Source of the DNA: Zeimonas arvi
Lineage (GTDB): Bacteria; Pseudomonadota; Gammaproteobacteria; Burkholderiales; Burkholderiaceae_E
Reading direction: 5' to 3'
NCBI RefSeq assembly: GCF_008039575.1
Contig: NZ_VDUY01000004.1
Coordinates: forward strand, 248,001-312,000
Length of the DNA stretch: 64,000 nucleotides
In this document: positions 38,588-47,636 of the stretch, piece by piece
Numbering within the stretch: position 1 is the first letter of the stretch
Layout: every line of letters starts with the position of its first letter
Translations under genes and position numbers: made by a program
The notes under the pieces: model-generated
Database searches by the model: none
What the model was told of the DNA's origin: nothing
The model's input: the letters and a program-made list of their open reading frames with translations, nothing else

Positions 38588-38605
38588 CCGTCATCGAACC
38601 GTCAC
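38588..38605 (+). promoter_or_regulatory. PHO-box-like repeat before ppk
   Basis: Two heptamers 11 bp apart: CCGTCAT (38588) and CCGTCAC (38599), matching CTGTCAT at 6 and 5 of 7. They end 23 bases before the ppk ATG and 66 bases from the ppx start. A further GTCAC at 38574 is out of register. A CAGACT hexamer at 38616 is a poor -10 candidate. Confidence 0.6.
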
Positions 38606-38628
38606 GAAAGCGCGGCAGACTCCGCGCG

Positions 38629-40695
38629 ATGAATGCTACGGCTGCTTCAGGTCCCCGCCTGCTCAATCGGGAACTCGGCATCCTCGCCTTCAACGAGCGC
38701 GTGCTCGCGCAGGCCGAAGACCCCGACATGCCGCTGCTCGAGCGGCTGCGCTTCCTCACGATCGTCAGCAACAACCTCGACGAGTTCTTCGAGATCCGGA
38801 TCGCCGAGCTCAAGCAATTGCGCCTGCGCGGTCGCGAGCCCGCCGAGTCGCGGGCGGCCCGCGACGAGATCGTCGCCCGGGCGAGAAGGCTGGTGGAGCG
38901 CCAGTACGCGCTGCTGAACAACACGATCCTGCCGGCGCTGGCCACGCACGGCGTGGTCATCCACCTGAGCGGCACCTGGACCGAGGCGCAGCGCGCCTGG
39001 GCCGAGCGCTACTTCGATTCCGAGGTCGAGCCGCTGCTCACGCCGATCGCGCTGGATCCCTCGCACCCGTTCCCGCGCATCCTGAACAAGAGCCTGAACT
39101 TCATCGTCGAGCTGCATGGCCAGGACGCCTTCGGCCGCAAGGCCGGCGTGGCCGTCGTGCAGGCGCCGCGCGCGCTGCCGCGGGTGCTGAAGGTGCCGCC
39201 CGAGGTGTCCGGCGCGCCGCACGGCGTGATGCTGCTGTCCTCGATCGTGCAGGGCTTCGTCGACCGGCTCTTCCCGGGCATGACGGTGCGCTCGGTGCAC
39301 CAGTTCCGGCTCACGCGAGACAGCGACCTGTTCGTCGACGACGAGGAGGTCACCGACCTGCGCGAGGCCCTGCAGGGCGAGCTTTCGCAGCGCCACTACG
39401 GCGACGAGGTGAGGCTCGAGGTCTCGGCCGGCATCCCGGATTCGCTGGTGGGCCTGCTGCTGCGCGAGTTCGAGCTCGACGAGCACGACTGCTACCGGGT
39501 GGCCGGCCCGGTCAACCTGGTGAGGCTGCAGCAGATCATCGGCCTGGTGGACCTCCCCGAGCTCAAGTTCGCGCCCTTCGAGCCGGCCGTGCCGGCGGTG
39601 CTGCGCGAGAAGGACCTGTTCGCGGCCATCCGCAAGCGCGACATCCTGGTCCACCATCCCTACGAGTCCTTCTCGCCGGTGATGGAGTTCCTGGTCAGCG
39701 CCGCGCGCGATCCGAAGGTCGTCGCGATCAAGCAGACCGTGTATCGCACCGGGGCCGACTCGGCACTGATGCAGGCGCTGATCGACGCGGCCCAGGCCGG
39801 CAAGGAAGTGACCGTGGTCGTCGAGCTGATGGCGCGCTTCGACGAGGAAACCAACATCAACTGGGCCGACAAGCTCGAGCGCGCCGGCGCCCACGTGGTC
39901 TACGGCGTGGTCGGCCACAAGACTCACGCCAAGATGGCAATGGTGCTGCGCCGCGAGTCGGGCAGGGACGGCACGAAGCTGCGGCGCTACGCGCACCTGG
40001 GCACCGGCAACTACCATCCTCGCACCGCGCGCCTGTACGAGGACTTCGGGCTGTTCACCGCCAACGAGGACATCTGCAGCGACGTGCACGAGGTCTTCCG
40101 CCGGCTCACCGGGCTGGGCCAGCGCGGCACGCTCAGGCAGCTGGCCCAGGCGCCGTTCACGCTGCACGAGATGGTGCTGGCCTCGATCCGCCGCGAGGCA
40201 GCCAACGCCCGCGCGGGGCGCAAGGCGCGCATCGCTGCCAAGGTCAACGCGCTGCTCGAGCCCACGGTCATCGACGCGCTCTACGAGGCCAGCAACGCCG
40301 GCGTGAGGATCGACCTGATCGTTCGCGGCGTCTGCGCGCTGCGGCCCGGCGTGCCGGGCCTGTCGGAGAACATCCGCGTGCGCTCGATCGTGGGGCGCTT
40401 CCTCGAGCACAGCCGCGTCTACTACTTCTGGAACGGCGGCAAGAAGGACGTCTGGCTCTCGTCGGCCGACTGGATGGACCGCAACCTGTTTCGCCGGGTC
40501 GAGGTCGCCTTCCCGATGCGGGATCGCAAGCTGCGCGACCGGGTAATCGAGGAAGCAATCGAGGTCCACCTGCGCGACAACGTCAACGCCTGGCTGATGG
40601 ACGCCGATGGCCGCTACGCGCAGCGCAAGCCCCGCAAGGGGGGCAAGCGGCACCAGGCGCAGATGGAGCTGCTGGCGCGGCTGGCGGCCGGCTGA
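38629..40695 (+). CDS. ppk: Polyphosphate kinase 1
   Basis: Polymerises the gamma-phosphate of ATP into inorganic polyphosphate. It has 688 residues. The N-terminal domain opens LLNRELGILAFNERVLAQAED. The two phospholipase-D-like catalytic halves include AIKQTVYRTG, the active-site RRYAHLGTGNYHPRTARLYEDFGLFT in pieces, and the second conserved region SIVGRFLEHSRVYYF. The ATG at 38629 has no clear Shine-Dalgarno. It is read away from ppx. Confidence 0.96.
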   Translation: MNATAASGPRLLNRELGILAFNERVLAQAEDPDMPLLERLRFLTIVSNNLDEFFEIRIAELKQLRLRGREPAESRAARDEIVARARRLVERQYALLNNTILPALATHGVVIHLSGTWTEAQRAWAERYFDSEVEPLLTPIALDPSHPFPRILNKSLNFIVELHGQDAFGRKAGVAVVQAPRALPRVLKVPPEVSGAPHGVMLLSSIVQGFVDRLFPGMTVRSVHQFRLTRDSDLFVDDEEVTDLREALQGELSQRHYGDEVRLEVSAGIPDSLVGLLLREFELDEHDCYRVAGPVNLVRLQQIIGLVDLPELKFAPFEPAVPAVLREKDLFAAIRKRDILVHHPYESFSPVMEFLVSAARDPKVVAIKQTVYRTGADSALMQALIDAAQAGKEVTVVVELMARFDEETNINWADKLERAGAHVVYGVVGHKTHAKMAMVLRRESGRDGTKLRRYAHLGTGNYHPRTARLYEDFGLFTANEDICSDVHEVFRRLTGLGQRGTLRQLAQAPFTLHEMVLASIRREAANARAGRKARIAAKVNALLEPTVIDALYEASNAGVRIDLIVRGVCALRPGVPGLSENIRVRSIVGRFLEHSRVYYFWNGGKKDVWLSSADWMDRNLFRRVEVAFPMRDRKLRDRVIEEAIEVHLRDNVNAWLMDADGRYAQRKPRKGGKRHQAQMELLARLAAG

Positions 40696-40763
40696 CGGGC
40701 GGCCGGTCGGGCCGCGCCGCCTGCCTCGGCGCCGCCGGCGATCGACACGGTCGGCGATCGGCG

Positions 40764-40830
40764 CCGTCATCGATCGTTCATCTGGCTGTCATCGTTCCTG
40801 AACGGAGCCGTCATCGTCGCCTCCTAGCAT
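40764..40830 (+). promoter_or_regulatory. Five-period PHO-box array and -10 before phoX
   Basis: Heptamers recur every 11 bp: CCGTCAT (40764), CGTTCAT (40775), CTGTCAT (40786, perfect consensus), CCTGAAC (40797, degenerate) and CCGTCAT (40808). Ten bases after the last unit comes TAGCAT (40825-40830), a 4-of-6 -10 match, at the distance typical of PhoB-activated promoters, where the PHO box takes the place of the -35. Transcription would start about 30 bases before the ATG. Confidence 0.8.
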
Positions 40831-40867
40831 CCGTGGGGTTCATCGACCCCATCCACGGAGCACGAAC

Positions 40868-42910
40868 ATGAATTTCGACAACGACGACATCCCGAGCAAT
40901 CCGTCCTCCAATCCCAGCCTGCAGCAGATCGTCGACCGCACGGTCTCGCGCCGCGCGATCCTGAAGTCCGGCCTCGGCATCGCGACCCTGCCCTTCTTCG
41001 GCGCGCTGGTCGCCTGCGGCAGCGGCGGCGACGATGCAGCGGTCGCCTCGACGGTCGTCGAGCAGGCCAAGCCCCTGCGCAAGGCCTTCACGCCGGTTGC
41101 GATCTCGACTGGCGACGCGGTGGTCGTGCCCGAGGGTTACGTGGCCGAGGTCCTGTACCGCTGGGGCGACCCTCTGACCAACTCGACGGCCCATGGCTGG
41201 CGCGGCGACGCCTCGGAAGGCTGGGCCGAGCAGGAGAACCAGGCCGGCGACAACCACGACGGGATGAGCTACTTCCCGCTCGTCGCGAACGCCGACGGCG
41301 CCAGCGAATCGGGTCTGCTCGTGATGAACCACGAGTACGTGAACTACGAGTACTTCTACTCGCCGGGCAACGATGCAGCCGATTGGCTCGCGCCCTGGAC
41401 CGCTGACAAGGCGAAGAAAGCCATGGCCGGTCACGGCGTGTCGATCATCGAGGTCAGGCGTGCCAGGGACGGCGCGATGTCCTACGTGCCGGGCTCGCAG
41501 TACAACCGCCGCATCACCGGTTACACGCCGATGGAGATCACGGGTCCGGCCGCGGGAGCCGAGTCGCTCAAGACCGCCGATGATCCGACCGGCACGCGTG
41601 TGCTTGGTACGCTGAACGACTGCGCCAACGGCAAGACGCCCTGGGGCACCTACCTGGCCTGCGAAGAGAACTTCAACGGCTACTTCGGGTCGACCGATCC
41701 GGCCTACGTCCGCACCGCGCTGGAGCGCCGCTACGGGGTCAACACCTCGAGCAGCTACCGCTGGCACGAAGTCGACGAGCGTTTCGACATCAGCAAGAAC
41801 CCGAACGAGCCGAATCGCTTCGGGTGGATCGTCGAGATCGATCCGTTCAATCCGGCCAGCACCCCCAAGAAGCGCACCGCGCTCGGCCGCTTCAAGCACG
41901 AGAACGCCGAAGTCGTGATTGCCAGGGACGGCCGCGTCGTGGTGTACATGGGCGACGACCAGGCCAACGATTACATCTACAAGTTCGTCTCGGACGGCAA
42001 GTACGATCCGCGCAACCAGGCGACCAATCGCGACCTGCTCGATTCGGGCACGCTCTACGTCGCGAAGTTCGACAATGGCGACGCGACGGGTGACTTCAAG
42101 GGCGTCGGCGAGTGGGTCCCGATGGTCCACGGCATGGGTCCGCTGACTGCCGCGAATGGTTTCGCCAGCCAGGCCGACGTGCTGGTCGACACCCGCGGCG
42201 CGGCCGACCTGCTCGGCGCGACGAAGATGGACCGCCCAGAGTGGATCGCCGCCAACCCGAAGACGGCCGGCGAGGTGTTCTGCGCGCTGACCAACAACAG
42301 CGGCCGCACGGTCACCGACGACGCCAACCCGCGAATGGCCAACCGCTACGGCCAGATCGTGCGCTGGAACGAGGCGGGCGGCGACGCCACCGCGCTCAGC
42401 TTCGACTGGGACCTGTTCCTGGTCGCCGGCAACCCGATCGCCTACTCGGACCGTCAGGACCTGCGTTCCGGCTCGGCCGTGATTACCGCCGAGAACACCT
42501 TCAACAGTCCGGACGGCATCGCCTTCGACCACGACGGCCGACTCTGGATCCAGACCGACGGCAACTTCTCGAACGTCAATGACTACCAGGGCCAGGGCAA
42601 CAACCAGATGCTGGTTGCGGACTTGAAGACCGGTGAGCTGCAGCGCTTCCTCTTGGGCCCGAGCGGCTGCGAGGTGACCGGCCTGGCCTTCACGCCCGAC
42701 ATGCGGACGATGTTCGTGAACATCCAGCACCCGGGCGAGATCGGCAGTCACCCGAACCGTCCGAAGAAGGCGGACGGCTCGACCTACGGCGACAACGACA
42801 TCGCGCGCGACCCGCTCGCGTTCTCGAAGTGGCCCGAGGCTTCGGGCGGCCGGCCGCGCTCGGCCACGGTGGTGGTGCGCCGCGCCGACGGGCGAAAGCT
42901 GCTCGGCTGA
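40868..42910 (+). CDS. phoX: PhoX-type alkaline phosphatase (DUF839), Tat-exported
   Basis: A secreted phosphatase that frees phosphate from organic esters; PhoX enzymes use Ca and Fe. It has 680 residues. The Tat motif SRRAILK is at 27-33, followed by a hydrophobic stretch and LVAC at 47-50, a plausible lipobox, so it may be a Tat lipoprotein. Family segments include VMNHEYVNYEYF, GTLNDCANGKTPWGTYLACEE in pieces, NRFGWIVEIDPF and FNSPDGIAFDHDGRLWIQTDG. The multi-copy PHO box upstream predicts control by PhoB. Confidence 0.9.
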   Translation: MNFDNDDIPSNPSSNPSLQQIVDRTVSRRAILKSGLGIATLPFFGALVACGSGGDDAAVASTVVEQAKPLRKAFTPVAISTGDAVVVPEGYVAEVLYRWGDPLTNSTAHGWRGDASEGWAEQENQAGDNHDGMSYFPLVANADGASESGLLVMNHEYVNYEYFYSPGNDAADWLAPWTADKAKKAMAGHGVSIIEVRRARDGAMSYVPGSQYNRRITGYTPMEITGPAAGAESLKTADDPTGTRVLGTLNDCANGKTPWGTYLACEENFNGYFGSTDPAYVRTALERRYGVNTSSSYRWHEVDERFDISKNPNEPNRFGWIVEIDPFNPASTPKKRTALGRFKHENAEVVIARDGRVVVYMGDDQANDYIYKFVSDGKYDPRNQATNRDLLDSGTLYVAKFDNGDATGDFKGVGEWVPMVHGMGPLTAANGFASQADVLVDTRGAADLLGATKMDRPEWIAANPKTAGEVFCALTNNSGRTVTDDANPRMANRYGQIVRWNEAGGDATALSFDWDLFLVAGNPIAYSDRQDLRSGSAVITAENTFNSPDGIAFDHDGRLWIQTDGNFSNVNDYQGQGNNQMLVADLKTGELQRFLLGPSGCEVTGLAFTPDMRTMFVNIQHPGEIGSHPNRPKKADGSTYGDNDIARDPLAFSKWPEASGGRPRSATVVVRRADGRKLLG

Positions 42911-42931
42911 AGCCTGGCGGGAGGGGCTCGA

Positions 42932-42957
42932 TTGGCCGCGCCGGATGGCGCGGCCAA
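42932..42957. terminator. Perfect 11-bp hairpin between convergent phoX and glpD
   Basis: TTGGCCGCGCC, loop GGAT, GGCGCGGCCAA. It lies 21 bases after phoX and 88 before the glpD stop, in the convergent gap, and could terminate both. The A/T pairs at the stem base slightly resemble a terminator A-tract, but no T-run follows. Confidence 0.6.
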
Positions 42958-43045
42958 CACGAGGCTCCCCGTCGGCGGGCGGCAGGCCTTCGGGCCTCGC
43001 TGCCCATTTTCGTTTCCGCTGTCGTTTCCCAGGGCGCCGAGCCGC

Positions 43046-44644
43046 TCAGCAATGCGCCCGCAGCCAGTCCTCGACACGCGCGACATCGGCGGCGCTTAGC
43101 CTCAGCCCCAGCTTGGTCCTGCGCCACACCACGTCGGCGGCTTCGCGCGCCCACTCCTCGCGCACCAGGTAGCGCAGCTCGGCCTCGTGCAGGCCCGGCG
43201 CGACCTCCTCGCCCAGGTCGGCCAGCGACCTGGCGTCGCCGATCACCCGGTCGATCCGCGAACCGTACAGCCGCGCCAGGCGGGCGAGCAGCGGCTGCGG
43301 CAACCAGGGCAGCGCCCGCGCGCTGGCCTGCAGGAAGGACTGGAAATCCCGGTCCGGCAAGCCGGTCTCCGGGATCGTCGCCGACAGGTCGCCGCCGGGC
43401 AGCTTCGCGCCGCGCGTCCAGGCCGGCGCGTGGTGACCGAGCGCCGGGGCGAGCGTGTCCACCGCTTCTTCGGCGAGCTTGCGGAAGGTGGTGATCTTGC
43501 CGCCCCACACGGTGAGCAGCGGCGCCGGTGCGGTTTCGAACTCCAGCAGGTAGTCGCGGGTCACCGCCGACGGGTCGCCCGACTCGTCGTCGAGCAGCGG
43601 GCGCACGCCGGCGTAGCTCCAGACAACGTCGGAAGGCGCGATCGGCTTGCGGAAGTAACGGCCGGCCAGTTCGCACAGGTAGGCGATCTCGCCGGCGTCG
43701 GCCCGCGCGCGGCCCGGGTCCTCGCGATGCTCGACGTCGGTGGTGCCGATCAGCGTGAAGTCGCGCTCGTAGGGGATCGCGAACACGATCCGCTTGTCCG
43801 CGTTCTGGAAGAGGTAGGCCATGGGGTGGTCGAAAAGCTTCGGCACCACGATGTGGCTGCCCTTGACCAGGCGCAGCGAACGCCGGCCGGCGCGCTGCAT
43901 GCCGCCCTGCAGGAACTGCATGGCCCAGGGGCCGGCCGCGTTGACCAGCGCCCGCGCCCGGACCGTGCGCGCGCCGGGCGCGCCCGTGCTGCGGCCGTCG
44001 CCATCGGTGGCGTCCGCGCGCCCCGTGTCGCGCAGATGCACCCGCCAACCGCCTTCGGCCTGCTCCGCGCCGGTCACCCGCGTGCGGGTCAGCACCGCCG
44101 CGCCGCGGTCGGCGGCATCGCGCGCGGCGAGCACCACCAGCCGCGCGTCGTCGACCCAGCCGTCGGAATAGACGAAGGCCCTCGAGAACTCCGGCTTGAG
44201 GGGCTCGCCGGCCGGATGCCCGGCGAGCCGGATGGCCTCCGACCCAGGCAGCACTTCGCGGCGCGCCAGATGGTCGTAGAGCCAGACGCCCATCCGGATC
44301 ATCCAGGCAGGCCGCATCGACGGGTCGTGCGGCATCACGAAGCGCAGCGGCCACATGATGTGCGGCGCCGAGCGCAGCAGCACCTCGCGCTCGATCAGCG
44401 CCTTGCGCACCAGCCCGAACTCGTAATGCTCCAGGTAGCGCAGGCCGCCGTGGATCAGCTTGGTCGACGCCGACGAGGTGTGCGCGGCCAGGTCGTGCTG
44501 CTCGACGAGCACCACCGACAGGCCGCGGCCGGCGGCGTCGCGCGCGATGCCGGCGCCGTTGATGCCGCCGCCCACGACCAGCAGGTCGCAGCGCTCGGGG
44601 AGGCCGCCAAGGGATCCGGCGGCGGCAAGGGGGAGGTCGGGCAT
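43046..44644 (-). CDS. glpD: Aerobic glycerol-3-phosphate dehydrogenase
   Basis: A membrane-associated FAD enzyme that oxidises glycerol-3-phosphate to dihydroxyacetone phosphate and feeds electrons to quinone. It has 532 residues from ATG 44644. The FAD-binding [17 protein letters not shown] is at about 30-46, with SSASTKLIHGGLRYLEHYEF next and the GlpD C-terminal helical domain at the end. A longer open frame to 44842 would run into glpK and is unlikely. It diverges from glpK. Confidence 0.94.
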   Translation of the reverse strand: MPDLPLAAAGSLGGLPERCDLLVVGGGINGAGIARDAAGRGLSVVLVEQHDLAAHTSSASTKLIHGGLRYLEHYEFGLVRKALIEREVLLRSAPHIMWPLRFVMPHDPSMRPAWMIRMGVWLYDHLARREVLPGSEAIRLAGHPAGEPLKPEFSRAFVYSDGWVDDARLVVLAARDAADRGAAVLTRTRVTGAEQAEGGWRVHLRDTGRADATDGDGRSTGAPGARTVRARALVNAAGPWAMQFLQGGMQRAGRRSLRLVKGSHIVVPKLFDHPMAYLFQNADKRIVFAIPYERDFTLIGTTDVEHREDPGRARADAGEIAYLCELAGRYFRKPIAPSDVVWSYAGVRPLLDDESGDPSAVTRDYLLEFETAPAPLLTVWGGKITTFRKLAEEAVDTLAPALGHHAPAWTRGAKLPGGDLSATIPETGLPDRDFQSFLQASARALPWLPQPLLARLARLYGSRIDRVIGDARSLADLGEEVAPGLHEAELRYLVREEWAREAADVVWRRTKLGLRLSAADVARVEDWLRAHC

Positions 44645-44697
44645 CGGTGGCGGTGGTTCTTCGGCCGGTCTGTCGGTCGGTCTGTCGTCAGGGCGAT

Positions 44698-44760
44698 CGT
44701 TCGCTTTCGTTGCCGATTCTAGGACGAACCGAATTAAGATCGCGTGAACGAGAACGCACG
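44698..44760. promoter_or_regulatory. Inverted TTCG-type repeats in the glpD-glpK gap
   Basis: The 14-mer CGTTCGCTTTCGTT (44698-44711) and the reverse complement of 44747-44760 agree at 11 of 14 positions. TTCG/CGAA repeats are typical of DeoR-family GlpR operators. TAAGAT at 44735-44740 is a candidate -10 for glpK between the arms. No glpR gene lies in the window. Confidence 0.45.
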
Positions 44761-44768
44761 AGACACGA

Positions 44769-46250
<1,482 letters not shown>

Positions 46251-46296
46251 AGCGCGCGGCGGACGGCCGCGGGCCGAGGCTGCGAGGCCGAACGGG

Positions 46297-46302
46297 GATA
46301 AT
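46297..46302 (+). promoter_or_regulatory. -10 element before the FAH-family gene
   Basis: GATAAT matches the consensus at 5 of 6 positions, 37 bases before the ATG at 46339, in the 88-bp gap after glpK. No convincing -35 is present. The downstream AAAGGA acts as ribosome binding site. Confidence 0.45.
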
Positions 46303-46338
46303 GCGGGAACAATCACAACGAACCCGCAAAGGACCCTG

Positions 46339-47559
46339 ATGAGCCCCGACATCGTCACCCTGAACGCCGACGAGATCCTTCCCGACGACGGCTGCGCCGG
46401 CACCCTGGTCGGTCGCGCCTGGCTGCCCGCCGATGCGGCCGCCGGCCGCTCGCGCGCCGTCGCCGGCCCCGCGGTGGTCGCGATCCGCGCCGACGGCGTC
46501 TACGACCTGAGCGAGGCGGTGGCCACGATGGCCGGCCTGCTCGAGCGCGAGGAGCCGGCCGCGATCGTCAAGGCGGTCAAGGGCCGGCGTATCGGCGGCC
46601 TGGACGAGATCCTCGCCAACACCGCGAAGGCCGCCCCCGACGCTTCGCTGCCGCGGCTGCTCGCGCCCTGCGACCTGCAGGTGATCAAGGCCGCCGGCGT
46701 GACCTTCGTGGACAGCATGCTCGAGCGCGTCATCGAGGAGCAGGCCCGCGGCGACGCCGCCCGCGCCGAGGCGGTGCGCGCCCGCGTGCGCGCGGTGATC
46801 GGCGACAACCTGTCGGCGGTGCGGCCGGGCTCGGAGCCGGCCGCGAAGCTCAAGGCCGTGCTGATCGAGCAGGGCATGTGGTCGCAGTACCTGGAGGTGG
46901 GCATCGGCCCCGACGCCGAGGTCTTCACCAAGGCCCCGGTGCTGTCGGCGGTGGGCACCGGGGCCGAGATCGGCATCCACCCGCAGTCGGAGTGGAACAA
47001 CCCCGAGCCGGAGGTGGTGCTGGCGGTGAACAGCGCCGGCAGGATCGTGGGCGCCACGCTGGGCAACGACGTGAACCTGCGCGATTTCGAGGGCCGCAGC
47101 GCGCTGTTGCTGGGCAAGGCCAAGGACAACAACGCCTCGTGCGCGATCGGGCCCTTCCTGCGGCTCTTCGACGAGACCTTCTCGCTCGACGACGTCCGCG
47201 CCCAGGACCTGGACCTGCGCGTGGAGGGCACCGACGGCTTCGTGATGCGCGGGGCCAGCACGATGAAGCGGATCAGCCGCGACCCGGCGGACCTGGCCGC
47301 CCAGACCCTGAACGCGAACCACCAGTACCCGGACGGTTTCATGCTGTTCCTGGGCACGCTGTTCGCGCCCACCGAGGACCGCGGCGCGCCGGGCGCCGGC
47401 TTCACCCACCACGTGGGCGACGTGGTCACCATCCGCAGCGCGCAACTGGGCGCGCTGCGCAACCGGGTCACCACCTCGGACCGGGCGCAGCCCTGGGCCT
47501 TCGGGCTGCGAGCCTTGCTCGGTAACCTGGCGGCGCGGGGGCTCTCGGAGCGGGCCTGA
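46339..47559 (+). CDS. Fumarylacetoacetate-hydrolase-family protein
   Basis: A 406-residue FAH-superfamily enzyme. The core segment NNPEPEVVLAVNSAGRIVG holds the metal-binding Glu residues, and GATLGNDVNLRDFEGRSALLLGKAKDNN in pieces is typical of the branch that includes 2-keto-3-deoxy sugar-acid dehydratases (XylX-like) rather than true fumarylacetoacetase. The N-terminal 130 residues form the usual extra domain. It is 88 bases downstream of glpK with its own -10. The substrate is not decidable; a link with the sugar-acid module at 31-35 kb is speculative. Confidence 0.82.
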   Translation: MSPDIVTLNADEILPDDGCAGTLVGRAWLPADAAAGRSRAVAGPAVVAIRADGVYDLSEAVATMAGLLEREEPAAIVKAVKGRRIGGLDEILANTAKAAPDASLPRLLAPCDLQVIKAAGVTFVDSMLERVIEEQARGDAARAEAVRARVRAVIGDNLSAVRPGSEPAAKLKAVLIEQGMWSQYLEVGIGPDAEVFTKAPVLSAVGTGAEIGIHPQSEWNNPEPEVVLAVNSAGRIVGATLGNDVNLRDFEGRSALLLGKAKDNNASCAIGPFLRLFDETFSLDDVRAQDLDLRVEGTDGFVMRGASTMKRISRDPADLAAQTLNANHQYPDGFMLFLGTLFAPTEDRGAPGAGFTHHVGDVVTIRSAQLGALRNRVTTSDRAQPWAFGLRALLGNLAARGLSERA

Positions 47560-47562
47560 ACG

Positions 47563-47604
47563 CGCCGATCGCCACCCGGTTCCCGATCCCCGGGTCGATC
47601 GGCG
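47563..47604. terminator. Two-tier hairpin in a convergent gap
   Basis: CGCCGATCG pairs with CGATCGGCG (9 bp) and, after a 2-base bulge, ACCCGG pairs with CCGGGT (6 bp) around a 10-base loop. It starts 4 bases after the FAH-family stop and lies 33 bases before the end of the convergent gene, so it may serve both directions. Confidence 0.5.
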
Positions 47605-47636
47605 GGTCGGGGGCTTCGCCGCGAACCACGCTGTCC

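Noticed and set aside
36609-40871. A 1420-codon open frame on the + strand across ppx, ppk and their surroundings
   Set aside because: It runs antisense to ppx and out of frame through ppk; its translation is Arg/Ala/Gly/Pro-rich with no domain. Long empty frames are expected at this GC content.
46339-47559. True fumarylacetoacetase, partner of maiA
   Set aside because: The core wording fits the 2-keto-3-deoxy-acid branch of the FAH superfamily, and the gene is 23 kb from maiA.
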